Shown here: positions 1-6,234 of the stretch, piece by piece
How the letters are laid out: every line of letters starts with the position of its first letter
How positions within the stretch are numbered: the first letter of the stretch is position 1
Assembly (NCBI GenBank): GCA_012274165.1
Contig: JAAPAA010000153.1
Span: forward strand, 1-6,234
Reading direction: 5' to 3'
DNA from: Thiobacillaceae bacterium
Lineage (GTDB): Bacteria; Pseudomonadota; Gammaproteobacteria; Burkholderiales; Thiobacillaceae
Length of the DNA stretch: 6,234 nt
Position numbers and translations under genes: made by a program
The notes under the pieces: generated by a model
The model's input: the letters and a program-made list of their open reading frames with translations, nothing else
What the model was told of the DNA's origin: nothing
Databases searched by the model: none

Positions 1-904
1 CCGCGTAGGTCGCCTGCACGTCGCCATCCTGCATCGGCAGGAAGTTCTTCTTCGCGGTCTGGCCGAGGGCGGCTTCGATGGTGCCGATGAAGTCCATCAG
101 CTGCACCGGGGTGTGGTTGCCGATGTTGTAGACGCGGTAGGGGGCGTGGCTCGATGCCGGGTCGGGGTTCTTGTGGTCGAAATCGGGGTTGCCCTGCGGG
201 ATGCGGTCGAGCACTTTGACGGTGCCGTCGGCGATGTCGTCGATGTAGGTGAAGTCGCGCATCATGTCGCCGTGGTTGAAGACGTCGATGGTGCGACCTT
301 CGAGAATGGCGCTGGTGAACAGCCACGGCGACATGTCGGGCCGGCCCCACGGGCCGTAGACAGTGAAGTAGCGCAGGCCGGTGGTGGGCAGGCCGTAGAG
401 GTGCGAGTAGGTGTGCGCCATCAGCTCGTTGGCCTTCTTGCTGGCGGCATAGAGGCTCACCGGGTGGTTGACCGGGTCGTGGGTGGAGAACGGAATCTTG
501 GTGTTGGCGCCGTACACGCTCGACGAACTGGCGTAGACGAAGTGCTTGACGCCGTGGTGGCGGCAGCCTTCGAGCAGATTGGCGAAGCCGACGATGTTGG
601 ACTGCACGTAGGCGTGCGGATTCTTCAGCGAGTAGCGCACGCCGGCCTGCGCGGCGAGGTTGATGACGGCGTCGAAGTGGCCTTCTGCGAACAGGTCTTC
701 CATCACCATGCGGTCGGAGATGTCGACCTTGAGGAAGCGGAAGTTGGGGTAGGGCTTGAGCTGCTCCAGTCGCGCCAGCTTCAATGCGGGGTCGTAGTAA
801 TCGTTGAGGCTGTCGATGCCGACCACTTCGTCGCCGCGTTTCAACAGGATTTGTGCAATGTGCATGCCAATAAACCCGGCTGCGCCGGTGAGCAGGATTT
901 TCAT
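1..904 (-). CDS. NAD-dependent nucleotide-sugar epimerase, probably UDP-glucuronate 4-epimerase (3' end missing)
   Basis: An extended short-chain dehydrogenase/reductase that most likely interconverts UDP-glucuronate and UDP-galacturonate in the cytoplasm, feeding LPS or capsule synthesis. The 301 visible codons start MKILLTGAAGFIG, which holds the GxxGxxG NAD-binding glycines (G7, G10, G13). The acidic D31 follows at the end of beta-2 (VVGIDSLNDYYD). The SDR catalytic pair is Y152 and K156 in YAASK, preceded by the serine-rich YASSSSVYG (124-132). The segments RYFTVYGPWGRPDM (178-191) and MMRDFTYIDDI (214-224) are typical of the UDP-glucuronate 4-epimerase branch (CapI/LspL type) rather than GalE. 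These proteins are usually about 335-340 residues, so some 35 are lost past the left edge. The ATG at 904-902 is supported by GGAG at 916-913, 8 nt upstream, and by the glycine motif at the expected distance from the N-terminus. The family call is firm; the exact substrate is inference. Confidence 0.9.
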   Translation of the reverse strand, partial: MKILLTGAAGFIGMHIAQILLKRGDEVVGIDSLNDYYDPALKLARLEQLKPYPNFRFLKVDISDRMVMEDLFAEGHFDAVINLAAQAGVRYSLKNPHAYVQSNIVGFANLLEGCRHHGVKHFVYASSSSVYGANTKIPFSTHDPVNHPVSLYAASKKANELMAHTYSHLYGLPTTGLRYFTVYGPWGRPDMSPWLFTSAILEGRTIDVFNHGDMMRDFTYIDDIADGTVKVLDRIPQGNPDFDHKNPDPASSHAPYRVYNIGNHTPVQLMDFIGTIEAALGQTAKKNFLPMQDGDVQATYA

Positions 905-929
905 TATTTAGTCTCCAAAAGTGGCGTCG

Positions 930-938
930 ATTCTAGCA
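930..938 (-). promoter_or_regulatory. Extended -10 promoter for the epimerase gene
   Basis: On the minus strand the region reads TGCTAGAAT, an extended -10 (TGn followed by TAGAAT, 5 of 6 matches to TATAAT). No convincing -35 lies 16-18 bp upstream, which fits an extended -10 promoter. Transcription would begin near 923, leaving a leader of about 20 nt that still contains the GGAG ribosome-binding site. Called by eye only. Confidence 0.45.
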
Positions 939-977
939 CCCCGCGTTTGCGGCTATGGGCACAGGCACTGCCCCGCT

Positions 978-983
978 TACAAT
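978..983 (+). promoter_or_regulatory. Putative -10 element of waaA, placed for a leaderless transcript
   Basis: TACAAT (5 of 6 matches to TATAAT) ends 6 nt before the waaA ATG at 990. With the usual 6-7 nt between the -10 and the start of transcription, the mRNA would begin at or within a base or two of the ATG. No purine-rich ribosome-binding site is visible between this element and the start codon. No good -35 was found at 17 bp. The call rests on one hexamer and its spacing. Confidence 0.4.
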
Positions 984-989
984 CCGCCG

Positions 990-2255
990 ATGCCCAATTT
1001 GCGCCTGATCCTCGACTGGAGTCTCTACCGGCTGGCTTTGCTGCTGGCTGCGCCGATGATTCCGCTGCGGCTGCTGTGGCGCGGGCGGCGCGAGCGCGGC
1101 TATCTGCGGCACTGGAACGAACGTCTGGGCTTGGGCACGGTGCCGGTTGGCGCGCTGTGGATTCATGCGGTGTCGGTCGGCGAGATGCGCGCGGCGCAAC
1201 CCTTGATTACTGCGCTGCGTGACGCGCATCCCGGTGTGCCGGTGCTGCTCAGCTGCATGACGCCGACCGGGCGCGCCACTGCCGAGTCGCTGTACGGCAG
1301 CTTCGCCCGCATCGTTTATTTGCCCTACGACTACGCCTGGCTGATGCGCCGCTTCGTGCGCCGCGCGCAGCCGCGCGTCGGCATCCTGATGGAAACCGAG
1401 CTGTGGCCGAATCTGATTCATGCGGCTGCGCGTGCGGGCGTGCCGCTGATGCTGGCGAATGCGCGGCTGTCGGAACGCTCGGCGCGTGGCTATGCGCGCT
1501 TGCCGGCGCTGGTGCGTGCGTGTCTGCAACGGATCACGGTCGTTGCTGCGCAGACCGGGGCCGATGCGGCACGGCTGGAAGAGCTGGGCGCACGCGCCAC
1601 GCACGTCACCGGCAATCTCAAATTCGATATCGCGCCGCCTTCCGAACAGCTCGAACGTGGTGCCGGGTGGAAAGCGGGTTGGGGCGGCCGGCCGGTGTTG
1701 CTCGCCGCGAGCACGCGTGAAGGCGAGGAGGCCCTGCTGCTGCGCGCCTTTGCCGACGCCGCGCCAGCCAACGTGTTGCTGGTGCTGGTGCCGCGCCATC
1801 CGCAGCGCTTCGACGAAGTGGCCGGGCTGATTGCGGCGGCGGGTTTGCCGTATCAGCGCCGCAGCGATGGAACAGCGCTGGCGGCTGATACGCGGGTGCT
1901 GCTCGGCGACAGCCTCGGTGAGCTGTTTGCCTATTACGCGGCGTGCGATGTGGCTTTTGTTGGCGGCAGTCTGCAGCCGCTGGGCGGGCAAAACCTGATC
2001 GAGGCGGCGAGCGTGGGACGGCCGGTGCTGGTGGGGCCGCACACGTTCAATTTCGAGGAAGCGACCCGGCTGGCGATCGAGGCGGGCGCGGCGCTGCGGG
2101 CAAGCGACGCTGCAGACTTGATGACGAATGCGTTAAAGCTGCTGGCCGATGCGTTGGAGCGAACCCGCATGGGTGAGGCCGGCCTGGCCTTCGCCGCGCG
2201 CCATCGCGGCGCGGCGGCGCGGGTGGCTGGGCTTGTACCCCCGTTGGGGGCATAA
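990..2255 (+). CDS. waaA: 3-deoxy-D-manno-octulosonic acid (Kdo) transferase WaaA/KdtA
   Basis: Transfers Kdo from CMP-Kdo to the lipid A precursor lipid IVA at the inner face of the cytoplasmic membrane, building the LPS inner core. The 421-residue length matches the family (E. coli about 425). A hydrophobic N-terminus (about 4-30) is the membrane anchor. The N-terminal GT-B domain carries WIHAVSVGE (57-65); E65 matches the catalytic glutamate. METELWPN (134-141) holds the second conserved acidic motif, and VTGNLKFD (206-213) ends the domain. The C-terminal domain shows AASTREGEE (239-247), where many homologues have His for R242, VPRHPQRF (267-274), GDSLGEL (306-312) and GGSLQPLGGQN with EAASVGRPVLVGPHTFNF (325-355), the CMP-Kdo binding region. 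The open frame extends upstream to 921, but the start at 990 fits the family N-terminus and leaves the promoter free. It is transcribed away from the epimerase and towards tolC. The number of Kdo residues added cannot be told from sequence. Confidence 0.96.
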   Translation: MPNLRLILDWSLYRLALLLAAPMIPLRLLWRGRRERGYLRHWNERLGLGTVPVGALWIHAVSVGEMRAAQPLITALRDAHPGVPVLLSCMTPTGRATAESLYGSFARIVYLPYDYAWLMRRFVRRAQPRVGILMETELWPNLIHAAARAGVPLMLANARLSERSARGYARLPALVRACLQRITVVAAQTGADAARLEELGARATHVTGNLKFDIAPPSEQLERGAGWKAGWGGRPVLLAASTREGEEALLLRAFADAAPANVLLVLVPRHPQRFDEVAGLIAAAGLPYQRRSDGTALAADTRVLLGDSLGELFAYYAACDVAFVGGSLQPLGGQNLIEAASVGRPVLVGPHTFNFEEATRLAIEAGAALRASDAADLMTNALKLLADALERTRMGEAGLAFAARHRGAAARVAGLVPPLGA

Positions 2256-2261
2256 ATGCCC
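2238..2261. terminator. Overlapping inverted repeats at the waaA/tolC convergent junction; weak terminator candidate
   Basis: CCCCC (2238-2242), loop GTT, GGGGG (2246-2250) forms a 5-bp GC hairpin inside the last waaA codons. A second inverted repeat, GGGCAT-AA-ATGCCC (2248-2261), shares three of those G residues and spans the stop codon, so the two hairpins exclude each other. The second repeat is symmetrical and could act on transcripts from either side. Neither is followed by a U-run, so a standard intrinsic terminator is not shown. The remaining 38 bases up to the tolC stop hold nothing else recognisable. Confidence 0.3.
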
Positions 2262-2299
2262 AAACCGTAGGCTGTCGGGTGCCTGTGTGCTTGGGGGTC

Positions 2300-3646
2300 T
2301 TATTGCGTCGCTGTTGACGGGCGCAACACCTTGTCGATCGTGGTCAGGTCGTCAGCCGTGAGCGTGCCGACTGCCGCCTTGAGGCTCAGCCCGGCCAGAA
2401 AGAAGTCATAGCGCGCGGTGGCCAGGCGCTGCTCGGCTGAAAACACCTGCTGCTGCGCATTCAGCACGTCCAGACTGGTGCGCACGCCAACCTGCACGCC
2501 GAGCCGGGTGGATTCGAGTTGCAGTTTGGTCGATGCAACCGACCGCTCCAGCGCCTGCACCTGGGCATCGGCGCTGGTCGTGTTGAGATAGGCCTGGCGT
2601 GCATTCAGGGTGGCTTCGCGCAGCGCGGTGTTGAGGTCTTCGCGCGCTTTTTCCTGATTGGCGACAGCCTGGCGCACGCGCGAATTGACGAGTCCGCCCT
2701 GGTAGATCGGCAGATTGAATTCGACCCCGACCAGTGCGGTGTTGATGTCGGCGAGGGTGACGCCCAGGCTCTGGTTCCTGCCGTATCGGTAGCTTGCGAC
2801 GGCATCCACCGTTGGATAATGCCCCGCCCGGCTGAGTTCGATTTGCTGGTCGGCGATGGTCTTGGTGTAACGCTGGATTGCCACATTCAAATTGCCTTCT
2901 TCGGCACGCGCGGCCCATTCATCCATGGCGTGGGCTTCGGACAGCTTGCGAATGATCGGATCGATCAGCGCGGCCTGCTCGGTTTTATCGGCCAGCGTGT
3001 CCAGCGCAGCCGGGGGTTTGCCGATAATCCGTTCCAGTGCGCGCAGGCGGATGTTGAGCGCGTTCTCTTCGGCAATTTCCTGCGAGGTAGTGAGGTCGAA
3101 GCGCGCCTGGGCTTCCTGGGTGTCGAGGATGGTGGCGGTGCCGACTTCGAAATTGCGCTTGGCGGCGGCCAGTTCTTCGGTGATGGCGGCCTTTTGCGAG
3201 CGGATGAGGATGATGTTGTCCTGCGCCTGCAATACATCGAAATAGGCACGCGCGGTGCGCAGAATCAGATCCTGCCCCGCGAGTTCCAGTTGCTTGCCGA
3301 CGATTTTGACCTGCTCTTCGGCCTGATCGACCAGCACCGAGCTTGCCTTGTCGTAGAGCGGTTGCGTGGCGCTGATGCCGAGCGCGCTATTGCCGCTACT
3401 GGTGTCGCCATTGGGCAGGCTGGTGCGGACGTCGTTATAGCGCGCGTTGCCGTCGGCATTCACATTCGGCAACAGCGCCGCGCGCGCCTGTGGCAGCGCT
3501 TCCAGCCCGGCCTGGTAGGCGGCGCGGGCAGCGGCATATTGGGTATCGTTCGCCAGTGCTTCGCGGTAGATGTCGCCAAGGTTGGCCGCCTGCGAAGCCG
3601 GGCTGAGCGCGATGCCCAGTGCAAGAATAAGAGGTTTGAGTTGCAT
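2300..3646 (-). CDS. tolC: TolC-family outer-membrane efflux/type I secretion channel
   Basis: An outer-membrane channel-tunnel that, as a trimer, joins inner-membrane RND, MFS or ABC transporters through a periplasmic adaptor to export drugs or proteins. From the ATG at 3646 the protein has 448 residues. Residues 1-20 form a signal peptide (MQLK, a hydrophobic core, then SQA before ANLGD). The mature N-terminus ANLGDIYREAL, the PQARAALLPNV motif (52-62) and ATQPLYDK (93-100) are classic TolC features. The two OEP repeats are visible from similar segments at FEVGTATILDTQEAQARFD (166-184) and VQVGVRTSLDVLNAQQQ (384-400). A TTG at 3670 is in frame and overlaps the rhodanese stop. It would add 8 residues including an Asp ahead of the signal peptide, so the ATG is preferred. 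It is the last gene of the Pcm-like/rhodanese/tolC unit. No partner pump or adaptor gene is in the window, so the cargo is unknown. Confidence 0.93.
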   Translation of the reverse strand: MQLKPLILALGIALSPASQAANLGDIYREALANDTQYAAARAAYQAGLEALPQARAALLPNVNADGNARYNDVRTSLPNGDTSSGNSALGISATQPLYDKASSVLVDQAEEQVKIVGKQLELAGQDLILRTARAYFDVLQAQDNIILIRSQKAAITEELAAAKRNFEVGTATILDTQEAQARFDLTTSQEIAEENALNIRLRALERIIGKPPAALDTLADKTEQAALIDPIIRKLSEAHAMDEWAARAEEGNLNVAIQRYTKTIADQQIELSRAGHYPTVDAVASYRYGRNQSLGVTLADINTALVGVEFNLPIYQGGLVNSRVRQAVANQEKAREDLNTALREATLNARQAYLNTTSADAQVQALERSVASTKLQLESTRLGVQVGVRTSLDVLNAQQQVFSAEQRLATARYDFFLAGLSLKAAVGTLTADDLTTIDKVLRPSTATQ

Positions 3647-3666
3647 GTGATTCCAGTCAAAAAGCG

Positions 3667-3984
3667 TCAATAACGTGGCATGGCCGGATCAACTTCATCG
3701 GCCCAGGCGGCCACGCCGCCCGATAGATTGACGACATCGCCAAAACCGAGCGACTCCAGATAGCGTGCTGCATGGTAACTGCGTACGCCATGATGGCAGA
3801 TGACCACGGTTTCGGCGTCCGGGTTCAATTCCTGGATGCGCGCGGGCAATTCGCCCATCGGAATCAGCACGGCCCCGGGAATTCGGCACAGCGCATCTTC
3901 CCAGTGTTCGCGCACATCGAGCAGCACCGGGGTGTGGCCGGTCTGCAAATACGCGGCGAGTTCGATGGGCCGGAATTGACGCAT
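3667..3984 (-). CDS. Single-domain rhodanese-like sulfurtransferase (GlpE/PspE type)
   Basis: A 105-residue stand-alone rhodanese domain, probably cytoplasmic since no signal peptide is seen. Such proteins carry sulfane sulfur as a cysteine persulfide and pass it to thiols or cyanide. The N-terminal LLDVREHWED (21-30) is the conserved DVRE segment. The active loop is CHHGVRS (63-69), with C63 as the persulfide cysteine and R68 and S69 completing the CxxGxRS pattern. The C-terminal NLSGGVAAWADEVDP (86-100) is the usual end of the domain. All catalytic residues are present, so it should be active. The start lies 2 nt after the Pcm-like stop with no clear ribosome-binding site, which suggests translational coupling. 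The physiological sulfur acceptor and the reason for a place between a methyltransferase and tolC are not known from the sequence. Confidence 0.92.
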   Translation of the reverse strand: MRQFRPIELAAYLQTGHTPVLLDVREHWEDALCRIPGAVLIPMGELPARIQELNPDAETVVICHHGVRSYHAARYLESLGFGDVVNLSGGVAAWADEVDPAMPRY

Positions 3985-3986
3985 GT

Positions 3987-4640
3987 TCAGAACACGAATG
4001 CAGTGGGTTGCGGGGCGTTCACCAGTTCGGTCACGCAGGTTTCAAACAGCGTCACGCTGCGGAATGCGCCGGGCGCGGTGCAGGTGATGAGCTGCGCCTG
4101 CATTACGGGCGCAACGCCGGTGATGGCGAACAGCCGCCCGCCTGTCCGCAGGCGGTTGCGAAACGCGCCCGACAGCAGCGGCGTCGAACTGGTCAACACG
4201 ATGACATCGAAATCCTGTTCGTCCGGCCAGTCGCGTGCCGCGTCGCCGACGTGCAGGGTGGCATTCTGGATACCGTGGGCGTGCAATTTGTGTTCGGCGG
4301 CAGCGGAAAACGCCGGGTCGATTTCCACCGACACCACTTCGGCGGCGTTCACCGCCAGCAACGCGGTGAGGTAGCCGCTGCCGGTGCCGATTTCCAGCAC
4401 CCGGTCGGTGGGGCGGATCGCCAGTTCCTGGATCACCCGCGCTTCAAGCTTGGGGGTCCACATCGTCTGGCCGTGGCCGAGCGGGATTTCCATGTCGACA
4501 AAGGCCAGTGCGCGGTGCGCTTCGGGTACGAAGTCTTCACGGCGAAGCTTGAACAGCAGATTGAGCACGTCCTGATTCAGCACGTCCCAAGGGCGGATTT
4601 GCTGTTCCACCATGTTGTAGCGCACCTGCTCAATGTCCAT
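3987..4640 (-). CDS. Protein-L-isoaspartate O-methyltransferase-like SAM-dependent methyltransferase with a divergent substrate loop
   Basis: A 217-residue Rossmann-fold methyltransferase of the Pcm (PCMT) family, cytoplasmic. The N-terminus MVEQQIRPWDVLNQDVL (10-26) and FVPEAHR (37-43) match the family. SAM-binding motif I is VLEIGTGSGY (81-90), followed by acidic E106 in VVSVEIDP (102-109). Two regions differ from true isoaspartyl repair enzymes. The signature usually read as GQTISQP is GQTMWTP (57-63), losing the serine, and the loop usually read as TAAPPxIP is TSSTPLLS (150-157). The C-terminus ends NAPQPTAFVF. SAM binding is well supported; isoaspartate repair is doubtful and the real substrate is open. 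The ATG at 4640 has AAGGG at 4650-4646, 5 nt upstream. It is the first gene of the minus-strand unit and divergent from thiC; no surE or rpoS neighbour, the common setting of true pcm, is present. Confidence 0.85.
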   Translation of the reverse strand: MDIEQVRYNMVEQQIRPWDVLNQDVLNLLFKLRREDFVPEAHRALAFVDMEIPLGHGQTMWTPKLEARVIQELAIRPTDRVLEIGTGSGYLTALLAVNAAEVVSVEIDPAFSAAAEHKLHAHGIQNATLHVGDAARDWPDEQDFDVIVLTSSTPLLSGAFRNRLRTGGRLFAITGVAPVMQAQLITCTAPGAFRSVTLFETCVTELVNAPQPTAFVF

Positions 4641-4660
4641 GTGTGCCCTTGAATATCAAT

Positions 4661-4709
4661 AAGTTAGATGGGGACTTGCCTTGCAATTATTCCACATTTC
4701 GGCTAACTT
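4661..4709. repeat. Spaced inverted repeat AAGTTAG/CTAACTT around a palindromic TTGCAA
   Basis: AAGTTAG (4661-4667) is mirrored by CTAACTT (4703-4709), with the self-complementary TTGCAA (4681-4686) nearly at the centre. The repeat sits in the divergent promoter region between the Pcm-like gene and thiC. It may be an operator or simply the two -10 regions of facing promoters. A 7-bp match at this distance can also arise by chance. Confidence 0.3.
4681..4709 (+). promoter_or_regulatory. Candidate sigma-70 promoter for the thiC leader RNA
   Basis: TTGCAA (4681-4686, 4 of 6 to TTGACA) and TAACTT (4704-4709, 3 of 6 to TATAAT) are separated by exactly 17 bp. Transcription would start about 4715-4717, just before the TPP aptamer, which is where a riboswitch promoter is expected. 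The hexamers are weak, so the position is supported more by context than by sequence. Confidence 0.4.
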
Positions 4710-4718
4710 GGACCGCTC

Positions 4719-4804
4719 GCCAGGGGTCTCCAGCTGGACGGTCTGCAGCTTGGAGTGAGACATACCCTTTGAACCTGATGCGGTTGACACCGACGTAGGG
4801 AGGC
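4719..4804 (+). ncRNA. TPP riboswitch (THI element) upstream of thiC
   Basis: A thiamin-pyrophosphate-sensing aptamer in the thiC leader, expected to lower ThiC synthesis when TPP is plentiful. P2 pairs GGGGT (4723-4727) with TACCC (4763-4767 on its 3' side). P3 pairs CTCCAGCTG (4728-4736) with CAGC-T-TGGAG (4746-4755, one bulged T) and is longer than in compact examples. The pyrimidine-sensing TGAGA follows at 4756-4760. The second arm reads TTGAACCTGATGCGG (4769-4783), then CGGT/ACCG around a TGAC loop, then ACGTAGGGA (4793-4801), the hallmark 3' end. Deviations from the usual consensus: the P3 closing pair is C-G instead of G-C, the loop is TGAC where TAAT is usual, and GACG replaces GGCG. 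P1 is short (GCC 4719-4721 with GGC 4802-4804), so the outer boundaries are approximate. Confidence 0.93.
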
Positions 4805-4829
4805 CGATAGTCGGCTTCGCTTATTTTTT
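4801..4829 (+). terminator. Terminator-like hairpin in the riboswitch expression platform
   Basis: GCCGA (4803-4807), loop TAG, TCGGC (4811-4815) forms a perfect 5-bp stem that extends to 7 bp with one G-U and one A-U pair. A run of six T (4824-4829) follows, but 8 or more bases past the stem. This gap is longer than in a strong intrinsic terminator. The left arm overlaps the 3' strand of P1, so aptamer closure and this stem compete for 4803-4804. It may act as a terminator, an RNA pause site, or simply part of the leader fold. Confidence 0.4.
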
Positions 4830-4830
4830 A

Positions 4831-4868
4831 CCAGCGAGGCTGCACACAGCCTCCTGCCTTATCTGGAG
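4831..4868 (+). promoter_or_regulatory. Hairpin that may mask the thiC ribosome-binding site
   Basis: GAGGCTG (4836-4842), loop CACA, CAGCCTC (4847-4853) is a perfect 7-bp stem. Outside it, CCAG (4831-4834) can pair with CTGG (4863-4866), which includes two bases of the thiC ribosome-binding site GGAG (4865-4868, 6 nt before the ATG). The inner stem is clear in the sequence; the outer pairing and its role in translation control are inference. Confidence 0.45.
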
Positions 4869-4874
4869 CGCACC

Positions 4875-6234
<1,360 letters not shown>

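Noticed and set aside
921..989. 23-codon upstream extension of waaA
   Set aside because: The added residues do not resemble WaaA N-termini and would cover both divergent promoter elements; the ATG at 990 gives the normal family length.
113..1222. Long plus-strand open frame (369 codons) antisense to the epimerase and running into waaA
   Set aside because: Its translation is Val/Gly/Asp-rich low-complexity text with no family motif, and it opposes a clearly recognisable epimerase. It is a by-product of GC-rich codon use.
933..2042. Minus-strand open frame of 369 codons antisense to waaA
   Set aside because: Arg/Gln/His-rich with no motif, and it lies over a full-length, well-conserved waaA. 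A GC-driven shadow.
2519..3673. Plus-strand open frame of 384 codons antisense to tolC
   Set aside because: No recognisable domain, signal peptide or ribosome-binding site, while the opposite strand encodes all TolC hallmarks.
3987..4640. Naming the methyltransferase pcm
   Set aside because: The substrate signature is altered and the usual surE neighbourhood is absent, so the symbol would claim a function the sequence does not support.

Overview
The window is GC-rich DNA with dense coding on both strands. It most likely comes from a betaproteobacterium. The evidence is the style of the proteins (a Kdo transferase, a TolC-type exporter preceded by a rhodanese and a Pcm-like methyltransferase, and ThiC behind a TPP riboswitch) together with the gene order. 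The taxonomic call is inference from sequence memory, not from a search. All proteins point to a Gram-negative heterotroph or autotroph with an LPS outer membrane and its own thiamin synthesis.

Layout. (1) 1-904, minus strand: the first 301 codons of a nucleotide-sugar epimerase, most like UDP-glucuronate 4-epimerase, cut by the left edge. (2) 905-989: a compact divergent promoter region. (3) 990-2255, plus strand: waaA/kdtA, the Kdo transferase of lipid A-core assembly. (4) 2256-2299: a short convergent gap with overlapping inverted repeats. (5) 4640-2300, minus strand: a tight three-gene unit, read as Pcm-like methyltransferase, then single-domain rhodanese, then TolC-family outer-membrane channel. 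Gaps are 2 nt and 20 nt. (6) 4641-4874: a divergent regulatory region holding promoters, a TPP riboswitch and two further hairpins. (7) 4875-6234, plus strand: the first 453 codons of thiC, cut by the right edge before its C-terminal iron-sulfur motif.

How the genes fit together. The epimerase, WaaA and TolC all serve the cell envelope: sugar-nucleotide supply for surface polysaccharide, LPS inner core, and export across the outer membrane. ThiC is a separate metabolic unit (the pyrimidine half of thiamin) and should be repressed by thiamin pyrophosphate through the RNA leader.

I did not find a mobile element, CRISPR array, phage gene or an obviously unknown system. The points most worth checking are the Pcm-like protein, whose substrate loop departs from real isoaspartyl methyltransferases and which sits in a rhodanese/TolC operon; the layered RNA structures between the TPP aptamer and the thiC start; and a waaA promoter placed so that the mRNA may be leaderless.
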